Shown piece by piece: positions 44,995 through 54,066 of a stretch of DNA of 64,000 nt (the first letter of the stretch is position 1; each line of letters opens with the position of its first letter). The translations under genes were made by a program, and so were the position numbers. The notes beneath the pieces are model-generated. The model was not told where the DNA came from, made no database searches, and saw nothing but the letters and a program-made list of their open reading frames with translations. The stretch is from Bacteroidota bacterium (GTDB taxonomy: Bacteria; Bacteroidota; Bacteroidia; Flavobacteriales; Weeksellaceae), in NCBI GenBank assembly GCA_023399595.1, contig JAEWOR010000054.1:124001-188000 (forward strand), read 5' to 3'.

Positions 44995-45726
44995 ATGAAA
45001 TGTGCTATTGTAACGGGAGGTTCTAGAGGAATTGGAAGAGCAATTTGCTTAAAATTAGCGGAAGACAAAAACTATCATATCTTAATTAATTTTACTTCTA
45101 ACGAGGGTGCTGCAAATGAAACTCTAGCAAAAGTTCAGGAATTGGGAGCTTCGGGAGAAATTCTTAAATTTGATGTAGGAAATGCTGAAGAAACTGCTGA
45201 AGTGCTTACAAAATGGCAAGAAAGTCATCCTGAAGATTTTGTAGAAGTTATTGTAAATAACGCAGGAATTACCAGAGACGGTCTGTTTATGTGGATGAAA
45301 CCAGAAGATTGGAACGATGTTATTAATATCAGTTTGAATGGTTTTTATAATGTTACCAACTTTTTTATTCAGAAATTATTGAGAAATAAATACGGAAGAA
45401 TCATCAATATGGTTTCGGTTTCTGGAATGAAAGGAACGGCTGGACAAACCAATTATTCCGCAGCAAAAGGAGCTGTTGTTGGTGCTACAAAAGCGTTAGC
45501 ACAAGAAGTGGCAAAAAGAAATATTACCGTAAATGCGGTGGCGCCAGGTTTTATAAAAACAGATATGACGCAAGAATTTAATGAAGATGATATGAAAGCC
45601 ATGATTCCTGCGAACCGCTTTGGAGAAGCCGAAGAAGTAGCAGATTTGGTAGCGTTTTTAGCTTCCAAAAAAGCATCTTATATCACAGGTGAAGTCATTA
45701 ATATTAATGGCGGAATCTATTCGTAA
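44995..45726 (+). CDS. 3-oxoacyl-ACP reductase (SDR, FabG-like)
   Basis: NADPH-dependent beta-ketoreductase for polyene chain building. The 243 residues begin MKCAIVTGGSRGIGRAI (cofactor loop TGGSRGIG), then NNAGIT, the catalytic Ser (NMVSVSGMKG), Tyr-x-x-x-Lys (NYSAAKGAV) and PGFIKTDMT. The frame is open to 44959, but that would overlap the ammonia-lyase; the ATG at 44995, 19 bases after the lyase stop, matches FabG N-termini. It is cluster-dedicated, as the housekeeping fabG would lie with other fab genes. Confidence 0.93.
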   Translation: MKCAIVTGGSRGIGRAICLKLAEDKNYHILINFTSNEGAANETLAKVQELGASGEILKFDVGNAEETAEVLTKWQESHPEDFVEVIVNNAGITRDGLFMWMKPEDWNDVINISLNGFYNVTNFFIQKLLRNKYGRIINMVSVSGMKGTAGQTNYSAAKGAVVGATKALAQEVAKRNITVNAVAPGFIKTDMTQEFNEDDMKAMIPANRFGEAEEVADLVAFLASKKASYITGEVININGGIYS

Positions 45727-45811
45727 TCTAATGTAATCACCTAGCAATGTTTATTGTTACATTGTTAGATTGGTAAATTGTTACATTAAACAGACTGTTA
45801 GATTGAAAAAC
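45727..45811. repeat. TTGTTACATTG-type intergenic repeat
   Basis: The spacer is built from repeated words: TTGTTACATT appears twice, TGTTAGATTG twice, and ATTGGTAAATTG once. Similar words recur, partly inverted, at 58.73-58.80 and 59.07-59.13 kb beside the second ACP gene. No frame or T-tailed hairpin. Confidence 0.5.
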
Positions 45812-47032
45812 ATGGAAAATAGGGTAGTTATCACTGGAATGGGAATTTATTCCTGCATCGGAACTTCTTTAGACGAAGTAAAAGAATCATTATACAACGG
45901 TAAATCAGGAATTGTTTTAGATCCTGAAAGAAAAGAATTTGGCTTTAGATCAGGTTTAACAGGTGTTGTTCCTAAGCCTAATCTTAAAAATTTATTAGGC
46001 CGAAGACAGCGCGTGAGCATGGCTGAAGAAAGTGAATATGCTTATTTAGCCACTTTGGAAGCTTTTCAAAATGCCAATATCACCGAAGATTTTTTAGATA
46101 CCCATGAAGTTGGTATTTTATATGGAAACGACAGCGTTTCTCAGGCGGTTATTGAAACTACAGACATTGTAAGGGAGAAAAAAGACACCACGCTTATCGG
46201 TTCTGGAGCTATTTTCAAGTCCATGAATTCTACTGTTACCATGAATTTGTCAACTATTTTCAAACTTCGTGGAGTTAATATGACCATTAGTGCAGCTTGT
46301 GCAAGTGGTTCTCATTCTTTAGGTTTGGCTTTTTTAATGATAAAATCCGGATTGCAGGATATTATTGTTTGTGGAGGAGCTCAGGAAACTAATAAATATT
46401 CAATGACAAGTTTTGATGGTTTAGGTGTTTTTTCTACTCGAGAAAATGATCCTACAAAAGCTTCAAGACCTTTCGATAAAGACAGAGATGGCTTAATTCC
46501 TAGTGGTGGAGCCGCATCTTTAATAGTGGAGAGTTTAGAATCAGCACAAAGAAGAGGAGCGCCTATTATTGCAGAAATTTTAGGTTATGGTTTTTCTTCC
46601 AACGGTGGGCATATTTCTACCCCCAATGTGGAGGGGCCCGCTACAGCAATGCAAAGAGCGTTAGACCAAGCAGGTTTAAAAGCCGAACAAGTGGATTATA
46701 TAAACGCTCACGCTACTTCCACACCAATTGGTGATGCCAATGAAGCAAAAGCTATTTTAGAAATTTTTGGAGGTGATATTCCTGTGAGTTCTACAAAATC
46801 GATGACAGGTCACGAATGTTGGATGGCAGGAGCGAGTGAAGTTATTTATTCTATCTTGATGATGGAGAACAATTTTGTGGCTCCAAATATCAATTTAGAA
46901 AATCCAGATGAGGATGCTCAGAAGATAAATTTAGTCACAAAAACAAAAAATCAAAAAATTGACGTATTTTTGTCAAATTCTTTCGGTTTCGGAGGAACTA
47001 ATTCGGCATTAATTGTAAAAAAATTTGAATAA
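45812..47032 (+). CDS. Beta-ketoacyl-ACP synthase (active KS, FabF-like)
   Basis: Condensing enzyme of about 406 residues with all catalytic residues: Cys in ISAACASGSHS, His in NAHATSTPIGDANE and His in MTGHECWMAGA. The N-terminus RVVITGMGIYSCIG is standard; the open frame begins at 45770 inside the repeat spacer, so the ATG at 45812 is chosen. The ACP gene follows immediately. It is one of three catalytically complete ketosynthases in the locus; whether it initiates or elongates is unknown. Confidence 0.94.
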   Translation: MENRVVITGMGIYSCIGTSLDEVKESLYNGKSGIVLDPERKEFGFRSGLTGVVPKPNLKNLLGRRQRVSMAEESEYAYLATLEAFQNANITEDFLDTHEVGILYGNDSVSQAVIETTDIVREKKDTTLIGSGAIFKSMNSTVTMNLSTIFKLRGVNMTISAACASGSHSLGLAFLMIKSGLQDIIVCGGAQETNKYSMTSFDGLGVFSTRENDPTKASRPFDKDRDGLIPSGGAASLIVESLESAQRRGAPIIAEILGYGFSSNGGHISTPNVEGPATAMQRALDQAGLKAEQVDYINAHATSTPIGDANEAKAILEIFGGDIPVSSTKSMTGHECWMAGASEVIYSILMMENNFVAPNINLENPDEDAQKINLVTKTKNQKIDVFLSNSFGFGGTNSALIVKKFE

Positions 47033-47035
47033 GTG

Positions 47036-47287
47036 ATGGATAGAGATAAAATTATTACAATTGTTAATGATTTTTTGGTGAATGAATTTGAAGTGGATCG
47101 TGATGATATTCAGAATGACGCACCTTTAAAAGAGACTTTAGGCTTAGACAGCTTAGATTATATTGATATGGTTGTGGTTATCGAATCTAATTTCGGGGTG
47201 AAATTAGGAGAAGAAGATTTCAAAGAAATGAAAACTTTTGATGATTTCTACAATACTATCGAAACCAAAATTCAAGAAAAAAAATAG
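47036..47287 (+). CDS. Acyl carrier protein (first of two)
   Basis: An 83-residue carrier with the phosphopantetheine site LGLDSLDYIDM (Ser near residue 38) and an acidic helical body. GTG at 47033 and ATG at 47036 are both possible; ATG is preferred, 3 bases after the ketosynthase stop. Dedicated to the aryl-polyene pathway by position. The second ACP of the locus is at 58.8 kb. Confidence 0.95.
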   Translation: MDRDKIITIVNDFLVNEFEVDRDDIQNDAPLKETLGLDSLDYIDMVVVIESNFGVKLGEEDFKEMKTFDDFYNTIETKIQEKK

Positions 47288-47506
47288 TTTTTATAGACAA
47301 AAGTTTATTTTTTGAGTCTTTTTTTAACGAATTAAGTTAATTATCAGAATTAAACTTCGTTTTCATTTTTTGCTAAGAGAAACTTCTTTTGCGAGTTTAA
47401 AAACACTTCGTTTTTTTATAACCATGTAAACTTTACGTTAAAAATTGAGCAACTTAGAAAAGATGGGAAAAACAATTTTTTCTGAAAAACAAACTCAGAA
47501 TCAGCG

Positions 47507-48388
47507 ATGAACAAGTGGAAAGGCAAATCAAGAGGAAGTATTTTAGGCTATAGGATTTTTGTATTTTGTATTAAAAACCTTGGCATTCGGGCGGCTTATT
47601 TTGTTTTGTATTTTGTTGCAGCTTACTATTTTGTATTTCTTCCCAAAAGCAATAAAAATATTTTCTATTATTTCCGAAAAAGACTTGGTTACAGTTATTG
47701 GAAATCACAAGTGTCGGTTTTTAAAAGCTACCTTGTTTTCGGAAAAACCATTATCGATAAAACGGCTATTTATGCAGGGTTGAGAAATAAATTCACTTAT
47801 GAATTTGATGGTGTAGAAAATTTAAAACAACTTCTAGCAGAAAAAAAAGGAGGTGTTCTTATCAGCGCTCATATTGGTAATTTTGAAATTGCAGAACATT
47901 TTTTCTCAGAAATTGATTTGGATTGTCAAATCAACTTAGTGACAACAGATCAGGAGGTTACAGCAATAAAAGAATACATGGAAAGTGTTTCTGTAAAGAA
48001 GGCTACTTCCAAATTTATCTATATTAAAGACGATATGTCGCATATTTTCGATATCAATGCAGCTTTATCACAAAATGAACTCATCTGTTTTACTGGAGAT
48101 CGTTATTTTGAAGGTTCTAAATTTTTGGAAGCAGAATTTTTAGGAAAAACGGCGAAATTCCCTGCGGGTCCTTTTCTCATTGCTTCTCGTTTGGGAGTTC
48201 CTGTGGTTTTTGTATATGTAATGAAAGAGAAAAATCTTCATTATCATCTTTATGCAAGAGTGGCTCACGTTAAAAAAAGAGATTCTCAAGGTGTTTTAAA
48301 TGCTTATATTGACAATTTAGAAAGCATGATTGCAAAATATCCCTTACAATGGTTCAATTACTTTGATTTTTGGGACGATATTGATTAA
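47507..48388 (+). CDS. LpxL/HtrB-type lysophospholipid/lipid acyltransferase
   Basis: A 293-residue membrane-associated acyltransferase with one N-terminal membrane segment (about 25-45) and the LpxL-family motif ISAHIGNFEIAEHF (His-x4-Glu catalytic pair near 118). Then come GDRYFEGSKF, FPAGPFLIASRLGVPVVFVYV and QWFNYFDFWDD. Family members acylate lipid A; in aryl-polyene clusters the homologue is thought to couple the polyene to a lipid or second chain. The 219 bases upstream hold no other gene. Confidence 0.87.
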   Translation: MNKWKGKSRGSILGYRIFVFCIKNLGIRAAYFVLYFVAAYYFVFLPKSNKNIFYYFRKRLGYSYWKSQVSVFKSYLVFGKTIIDKTAIYAGLRNKFTYEFDGVENLKQLLAEKKGGVLISAHIGNFEIAEHFFSEIDLDCQINLVTTDQEVTAIKEYMESVSVKKATSKFIYIKDDMSHIFDINAALSQNELICFTGDRYFEGSKFLEAEFLGKTAKFPAGPFLIASRLGVPVVFVYVMKEKNLHYHLYARVAHVKKRDSQGVLNAYIDNLESMIAKYPLQWFNYFDFWDDID

Positions 48389-48424
48389 ATTTTCAATATT
48401 TTTGGTAAAATAACACATTACTTT

Positions 48425-49954
48425 TTGAAGGGAAATTACTACGATATCATTGTTATTGGAAGCGGTTTGGGCGGCTTGGTGTCTGCTTTGGTTTTGGCTA
48501 AAGAAGGCTATAAAGTCTGTGTTTTAGAGAAAAACAATCAGTACGGGGGAAATTTGCAAACTTTTTCCCGAGATAAACTTATTTTCGATACTGGAGTTCA
48601 TTATTTAGGTGGTTTAGCACCTGGGCAAAATCTTTATCAATACTTTTCTTATCTTGAAATTATGAAAGATTTGGAAATTGAAAAAATGGATGAGGATGCC
48701 TACGATAAAATTACTTTCGATGGTGATGAAAACGAATATCCTCATGCTCAGGGTTATAAGAATTTTGTAAAGCAGCTTTCAAAATATTTCCCTGAAGAAA
48801 AAATCAATATCGAGAATTATTGTAAAGATATACATTACGTTTGCGACCAATTTCCAAGGTATAATTTAGATACCGATGGGAAATACAATGAAGAGGTATT
48901 ACATCTTAACACTCAGGTTTTTATAGAATCGATAACGAGCAACAAAAAACTTCAAGCTGTTCTTTTGGGTTCAAATTTGCTGTATGCTGGACAACCAGAA
49001 ATTACGCCTTTGTATGTTCATGCTTTAACAGTAAATTCTTATTTGCAAAGCGCTTATAAATGTGTAAAAGGGGGCAGTCAAATCTCTAAACTTCTCATAA
49101 AAAAACTCCGAAAATACGGAGCCGATGTCTTTAAAAGATCTGAAGTTGTAGGAGTGAATTTTAATGAAGATGGAAGCATTGCTTCGGTAAAAACCAAAGG
49201 CAGTCATCAATATTTTGCGGATAAATTTATTTCCAATGTAGATATTCGTTCTACTTTTAAAATGATTGGCGAAACGAACTTCAAAAAATCATTTGTGAAC
49301 AGAGTAGCAAGTTGGCAGCCTATTTCCTCGTGTTTTAGTATTTATTTGGTTTTAAAACCTAATTCTTTAGCGTATTTCAATCATAATTATTATCACTTTT
49401 CTACTTTAGAACAGGTCTGGAAAACTTTTGAGTATCAACAAGAAAGCTGGCCTCCAACTTTTATGTTGTCTTCCACCTCTTCTAAGAAGAATCCAGAATT
49501 TGCAGAAAGTCTCACTGGAATTTCCTATATGAGCTTTGAAGAGGTTAAAACTTGGCAAAATACCATTAATACTATTGTTGATGAACATGAAAGAGGAAAA
49601 GCGTACGATGATTTTAAAAAAGAAAAAGCCGAAAAATTCATTTCAGCGATTGAAAAGAGGATTCCTGATGTAAGAGATCATATTCAAGCGGTTTATACAT
49701 CAACGCCTTTGTCTTATAGGGATTATATTGGTGGAGCAGATGGAAATATGTATGGATATTTAAAAGAGTCTTCCAATCCATTGAAAACCATGGTTTCTCC
49801 AAGCACAAAAATTCCAAATTTATTTCTCACTGGACAATCGGTAAACATGCATGGGATTTTGGGAGTTACCATTGGCGCTTTTACTACTTGTTCAAGAATT
49901 ATTGGAAATGAAGTTTTAAATGAACGTTTGAAGTCGATTAAAAATGAAAACTAA
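48425..49954 (+). CDS. CrtI/carotenoid-isomerase-like FAD oxidoreductase
   Basis: A 509-residue flavoenzyme of the phytoene-desaturase family: FAD site IIVIGSGLGGLVSALVLAKE (residues 8-27), CVLEKNNQYGGNLQTF, and the C-terminal FLTGQSVNMHGILGVTIGAF. The start is TTG at 48425 (MKGNYYDI); no ATG is suitably placed. Relatives act on polyenes by desaturation or isomerisation, so a role in adjusting double bonds of the aryl polyene is plausible. It overlaps the next gene by 11 bases. Confidence 0.86.
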   Translation: MKGNYYDIIVIGSGLGGLVSALVLAKEGYKVCVLEKNNQYGGNLQTFSRDKLIFDTGVHYLGGLAPGQNLYQYFSYLEIMKDLEIEKMDEDAYDKITFDGDENEYPHAQGYKNFVKQLSKYFPEEKINIENYCKDIHYVCDQFPRYNLDTDGKYNEEVLHLNTQVFIESITSNKKLQAVLLGSNLLYAGQPEITPLYVHALTVNSYLQSAYKCVKGGSQISKLLIKKLRKYGADVFKRSEVVGVNFNEDGSIASVKTKGSHQYFADKFISNVDIRSTFKMIGETNFKKSFVNRVASWQPISSCFSIYLVLKPNSLAYFNHNYYHFSTLEQVWKTFEYQQESWPPTFMLSSTSSKKNPEFAESLTGISYMSFEEVKTWQNTINTIVDEHERGKAYDDFKKEKAEKFISAIEKRIPDVRDHIQAVYTSTPLSYRDYIGGADGNMYGYLKESSNPLKTMVSPSTKIPNLFLTGQSVNMHGILGVTIGAFTTCSRIIGNEVLNERLKSIKNEN

Positions 49955-51605
49955 GCTTTATTTTTATTTTCTTCTCTTGGTGTTTTTGAGTTCATGTGGA
50001 ACTTCAAAATCAGTCAAGTATATTCCTGATTATCAAAAATATAGTCTTGAAATTCCTCAAGTTCAAAAACTCAATGATTCTACGTTTAGTTTCAAGGAAA
50101 ATTATCTTACTAAAAATACACAACAACAATGGGAATTGTACATCAAGGGAAATCCTTTGCAGTTGGGTTATAACAATGGAGCTTTAACGCAATTTTTATT
50201 GCAGAAACAAGAAGATATTTTCTTTTCAAAGGTGGAAAGTTTTGTACCCTCAAAATTTAAACAAAGATTGTTAAGAGGTGTTTTGAAATGGTACAATAGA
50301 AAAATGTATCTCAATGTTCGTGAGGATTTTCAAACAGAAATTTATGGTTTAAGTCGATACTCATTGGATAAATACGATTTTATTGCTCCGAAATTCAGAA
50401 GAAGTATGTACTTACATGGAGCTCACGATATTGGTCATGCCATGCAAGATTTAATGCTTGTCGGATGCTCTTCTTTGGCTGTTTGGAATGAAAATACGGA
50501 AGATGGCGATTTGCTCATCGGTAGAAATTTCGACTTTTATGTAGGTGATGATTTTGCTCAAGATAAAATTATTGAATTTGTAGAACCCGAAAATGGAATT
50601 CCGTATATGTCAGTAAGTTGGGGCGGAATGGTTGGAGTAGTTTCTGGGATGAATAAAGAGGGAGTTACGGTAACCATTAATGCTGGGAAATCTAAAATTC
50701 CTTTGGTGGCAAAAACTCCAATTTCACTTGTAACAAGGGAAATTTTGCAATACGCGAAAAATATTGACGAAGCTATTGAAATCGCAAAAAAGAGAAAAGT
50801 TTTCGTTTCTGAATCTATTTTGGTAGGAAGTGCAAATGATAAGAACGCTGTAATTATTGAGGTTTCTCCAACGAAGTTCGGGGTTTATAAAGTGGAGAAT
50901 TCTGCTAAGATTTTGTGCACCAATCATTTTCAATCGGAAGAATACAGGGAGGATAAAAGAAATTTGAAACAAATTGAGGAAAGTCATTCTGAATATCGCT
51001 ATGAAAAACTTCAGGAGATTTTAAATGATACTCCCAAAATGAATCCTACAAAAATGGTGGAATTGCTAAGAAACACTAAAGGTTTGAATAATCAACCAAT
51101 TGGTTATGGCAACGAAAAAGCCTTGAATCAACTTTTAGCACATCATGCGGTAGTTTTTTCACCTCAAAAGAAATTGGTTTGGGTTTCTTCTAATCCGTTT
51201 CAACTGGGGGAATTTGTATGCTTCGATTTGAATGAAATTTTTTCTGAAAATAGACCAAAATCAGGTTCACTTTCTTCTTCCGAAAAAAATATCCCGAAAG
51301 ATAATTTTGCAGATTCTCAAGATTTTAAAAACTATTTAGAATTTAGAAATCTTACTGAAAGAATATCTAAGGAAACAGAAACAAAAAGTGAAAATTTAGA
51401 CGATAATTTCCTTGGAAATTATATCGAACTTAATCCAGATTATTGGTTAGCGTATTACAAAGTTGGGAAATATTATTTTGAAAAGAAAAATTATTCTCAA
51501 GCGCAAAAATATTTTAAAATGGCTTTAACCAAAGAAATTACCACGGTTCCAGATAGGAAAAATGTGGAGGAAAATTTGAAGAAATCTGAGAGGAAATTGA
51601 GATAG
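49944..51605 (+). CDS. Lipoprotein of the C45 acyl-transferase/NTN-hydrolase family with TPR tail
   Basis: A 553-residue lipoprotein: lipobox FLSSC with Cys18, then an N-terminal-nucleophile hydrolase domain with the probable self-cleavage Cys175 in LVGCSSLAVWNE and GRNFDFYVGDDF, YMSVSWGGMVGVVSGMN. The last 60 residues hold one TPR-like pair (YWLAYYKVGKYYFEKKNY). C45 members hydrolyse or exchange amide-linked acyl groups. In this locus an ester or amide exchange on a lipid or polyene outside the inner membrane is possible. Last gene of the plus arm. Confidence 0.83.
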   Translation: MKTKLYFYFLLLVFLSSCGTSKSVKYIPDYQKYSLEIPQVQKLNDSTFSFKENYLTKNTQQQWELYIKGNPLQLGYNNGALTQFLLQKQEDIFFSKVESFVPSKFKQRLLRGVLKWYNRKMYLNVREDFQTEIYGLSRYSLDKYDFIAPKFRRSMYLHGAHDIGHAMQDLMLVGCSSLAVWNENTEDGDLLIGRNFDFYVGDDFAQDKIIEFVEPENGIPYMSVSWGGMVGVVSGMNKEGVTVTINAGKSKIPLVAKTPISLVTREILQYAKNIDEAIEIAKKRKVFVSESILVGSANDKNAVIIEVSPTKFGVYKVENSAKILCTNHFQSEEYREDKRNLKQIEESHSEYRYEKLQEILNDTPKMNPTKMVELLRNTKGLNNQPIGYGNEKALNQLLAHHAVVFSPQKKLVWVSSNPFQLGEFVCFDLNEIFSENRPKSGSLSSSEKNIPKDNFADSQDFKNYLEFRNLTERISKETETKSENLDDNFLGNYIELNPDYWLAYYKVGKYYFEKKNYSQAQKYFKMALTKEITTVPDRKNVEENLKKSERKLR

Positions 51606-51652
51606 GATAATTATATTCCTTAATTTTTAGTGAAGATTATTTACATGGTGAT

Positions 51653-51703
51653 AAAAAAGGATACGGTTTCGGCGCCGCAGGCGCCGAAACCGTATCCTTT
51701 TTT
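51653..51703. terminator. Perfect 24-bp hairpin (hairpin D) between the two arms of the pigment locus
   Basis: The arm at 51653-51676 pairs perfectly with 51680-51703 around GCA; the core is GGATACGGTTTCGGCGCC with A6/T6 ends. It can terminate both convergent arms and overlaps the stop of the minus-strand gene. Confidence 0.87.
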
Positions 51704-52295
51704 ATTTTTTCAACATGATTTGCAGTTCTTCTATAGCTCTTAAAATTTCTTCAGCTATTTGATGGTCGTTAATTTTTAAAACAAGCTTTTTAATCTCAGA
51801 AGTATCATTTTTTATTTTATAACAAACGATATTTACATAAGCAATGTTTCTATCTCTAACAGATAAGTTATGAATTTTCACAATTTTCGATAAATCCCAT
51901 TTTTCTGTTGATTTTGTTAGTTTCCCATTATATCGAACAGGCGTTAATGTTAGAATATTATCTTCGAATGTTGCGCTTACCGTTTTATACGAATCATTAA
52001 TATCAATTGCATGTTTATTAATTTTATTTACAATACTGTCTTTTACGGCTTGTAGAGATTCAAATTTTCCAAATAGTTCTTCTTTTCCAGTTTCAAGCTG
52101 TATTTTGTAAACTTCTTTTGTCGAAATAGAATAATTAGGAGTATTGAGATCTTCTGAATTTTTGTAAGTTATTTCAGAGCTACTTATTGAAATAATTTTT
52201 GAATTTATTCTTTCTCCATTTTTCTTATGAATAATATCTTGAGAATAAATAAATATTGAGGTAAGGATAAATAGAAAAGAGAGTTTATTTTTCAT
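51702..52295 (-). CDS. Secreted protein of unknown function
   Basis: About 197 residues with a signal peptide (LSFLFILTSIFIYSQ), then a beta-rich N-terminal part (IIHKKNGERINSKIISISSSEITYKN) that resembles the short sorted repeats of Bacteroidota exported proteins, and a Lys-rich C-terminal part. The frame opens at 52313, but ATG at 52295 (MKNKLSF) puts the signal peptide at the N-terminus. It lies 88 bases downstream of the glycosyltransferase gene, at the end of the minus arm. No family recognised. Confidence 0.7.
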   Translation of the reverse strand: MKNKLSFLFILTSIFIYSQDIIHKKNGERINSKIISISSSEITYKNSEDLNTPNYSISTKEVYKIQLETGKEELFGKFESLQAVKDSIVNKINKHAIDINDSYKTVSATFEDNILTLTPVRYNGKLTKSTEKWDLSKIVKIHNLSVRDRNIAYVNIVCYKIKNDTSEIKKLVLKINDHQIAEEILRAIEELQIMLKK

Positions 52296-52383
52296 TGAAA
52301 TTCGTTTTTGCAAATATAATCAGAAAAAAGTATTGTCTTTATTGATTTTTAGACCCAAAAATAACAGGGTTTTACCCAATATT

Positions 52384-53577
52384 TTAATTTTCAGGATGGT
52401 GAAAAGTGTCGTTTTCGGGATTTACTTTATTTAAAAAGAAGAAAAATCCCAATCCTAAAATGATGGAAACAAAAGTTGCCAAAATAAAACTCCCGATAAC
52501 ATATTGTAATAAGTGATTTTTAACCAATTCAAGCGACATTTCTTGATGAAATAAATCGGAATCCCCTTCTACAAAAGGTGATCCCAAATACAATGAAGCA
52601 AGAATGATAAATGGTATAAACGGCGGTAAACTGACGTTAGAAAACAGAAAAGATAAAACCTTATTCAACTTAAAAATCACGGCTAAAGAAATGGCTAAAA
52701 GCGTGTGAAATCCCCAAAAAGGAGATAAACCAATGAAAGTTCCTAAAGCTATGGAAAATGCTTTGGTTCGGTTGCTGCCATCGCTTTCTAAAACGTCTTC
52801 TTTAATGAAGTTTTTAAGGCTTTTTTTTTTGAAAGATTTAATGAAATCTCTGGGTTTGATGTAGAAAATAGCAATCGTCACCAAAATGGTGTTCAGAATG
52901 CTAATTCTAGTGAAATCTTTAAAAGGTCGGAAATGAGAAACCCTTTCTGCAGGGTCATACAAAACTTTTACTGGGATATTTTTCACAGGAACGCCACGCC
53001 ACGCAGTTCTTACAATGACTTCAATTTCGAACTCGAATTTTGGAGTGAAATAATGTTCTGGGATTTTATGTAAAGGGTAAAGTCGATAACCAGATTGGGT
53101 GTCTTCTAATTTTATTCCCGTCTCGAACCAATACCAAAAATTGGAGAAATTATTTCCGAAACTACTTTTTCTAGGAATGCCGTCTTGAGACATATTTCTG
53201 TTTCCAATCAGCAAAACGTCTTCATTTTCTTTTAAAAGAGTTTCTACAAAAACAGGAATGTCGTTTGGGTAATGCTGTCCATCAGAATCTATGGTAATTG
53301 CATAATCAAAATTTAGTTCTTTGGCTTTTCTAAAACCTATTTTCAAAGCGTTGCCTTTTCCTTGGTTTTCAGGAAGGTTAACAATTGTAATTTGTGTATA
53401 ACCTTTTAAAATAACGGCTGTGGAATCTGTGGAACCATCGTTAATAATGACAATATTCTTGGTGAAATCTAAAGTGCCATCTATAACCCTTTTCAGCGTT
53501 TTTTCATTGTTGAAAGTAGGGATGAGAATACAAATTTTTTTCTCGGAAATGGTATTTTGAACTTCAGAAAGAATCAT
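52384..53577 (-). CDS. Family 2 glycosyltransferase fused to a DUF2062 membrane domain
   Basis: A 397-residue protein: GT-A domain (about 10-230) with ILIPTFNNEKTLKRV, IVINDGSTDST and the DxD-type IDSDGQHYP, then a C-terminal membrane domain (about 260-390) with SIALGTFIGLSPFWGFH, characteristic of DUF2062. The dolichol-phosphate-mannose-synthase-like catalytic half suggests transfer of a sugar to a lipid. GT2/DUF2062 genes are regular members of flavobacterial aryl-polyene clusters. It overlaps the next upstream gene's stop by one base. Confidence 0.88.
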   Translation of the reverse strand: MILSEVQNTISEKKICILIPTFNNEKTLKRVIDGTLDFTKNIVIINDGSTDSTAVILKGYTQITIVNLPENQGKGNALKIGFRKAKELNFDYAITIDSDGQHYPNDIPVFVETLLKENEDVLLIGNRNMSQDGIPRKSSFGNNFSNFWYWFETGIKLEDTQSGYRLYPLHKIPEHYFTPKFEFEIEVIVRTAWRGVPVKNIPVKVLYDPAERVSHFRPFKDFTRISILNTILVTIAIFYIKPRDFIKSFKKKSLKNFIKEDVLESDGSNRTKAFSIALGTFIGLSPFWGFHTLLAISLAVIFKLNKVLSFLFSNVSLPPFIPFIILASLYLGSPFVEGDSDLFHQEMSLELVKNHLLQYVIGSFILATFVSIILGLGFFFFLNKVNPENDTFHHPEN

Positions 53578-54065
53578 TATAATTTCAAGGTCGTTTTTTC
53601 TTGAGCCGTAAACGATTTCGACTGTGCGATAAAGTTTCTAATGTATTTTTTTAAATCAGAAGGTTGATCTTTTAGATGATCCAATAAGAATTTTTTATCT
53701 TCTTTAATGTTTTTTCCGTAACCCACAATTTTAGGAAGATTTTCCTGAATGCTCAGTCTAATCATTCTTAATTCTGCATTATTCGGATTGTCGGAAATTT
53801 CAGCTTCTAAAGATTTTACCCCCGCTTTTATGTACTCAATTCTTTTTCCTTTTTCAATATTCAATTTAGATTTTAAGAATAAAGCCGCAGCTTTATAACC
53901 TACAATTACTGAATTGGTAGAATTTACTTTATCAGCAAAAGAAATATAAGACTCTGTATTTTTCTGACTTTTAGTAGCGGTTGCATATTTTGCACGAAAA
54001 CTCGCTAAATCCTGCGCTTGAATATTTAACGCAAAAAGAAATATGAATACAAAAAAAGCTTTCAT
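53577..54065 (-). CDS. Exported helical protein of unknown function in the pigment locus
   Basis: A 162-residue protein with a signal peptide (about 1-17, LNIQAQ). The mature part is almost all helical and Lys rich (YISFADKVNSTNS, IEYIKAGVKSLEAEI, NNAELRMIRLSIQENLP), reminiscent of TPR-like hairpins but without a clear repeat. It starts 1 base after the hotdog gene stop and overlaps the glycosyltransferase start, so it is in the operon. Periplasmic location inferred. Confidence 0.72.
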   Translation of the reverse strand: MKAFFVFIFLFALNIQAQDLASFRAKYATATKSQKNTESYISFADKVNSTNSVIVGYKAAALFLKSKLNIEKGKRIEYIKAGVKSLEAEISDNPNNAELRMIRLSIQENLPKIVGYGKNIKEDKKFLLDHLKDQPSDLKKYIRNFIAQSKSFTAQEKTTLKL

Positions 54066-54066
54066 T

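Noticed and set aside
45727..45811. CRISPR-like repeat array
   Set aside because: The repeated words are about 10 bases, imperfect, unevenly spaced and partly inverted; no cas genes are present.
47288..47506. A missing small gene between ACP and the acyltransferase
   Set aside because: No frame with a start and reasonable length is seen in these 219 bases; it is AT-rich spacer.
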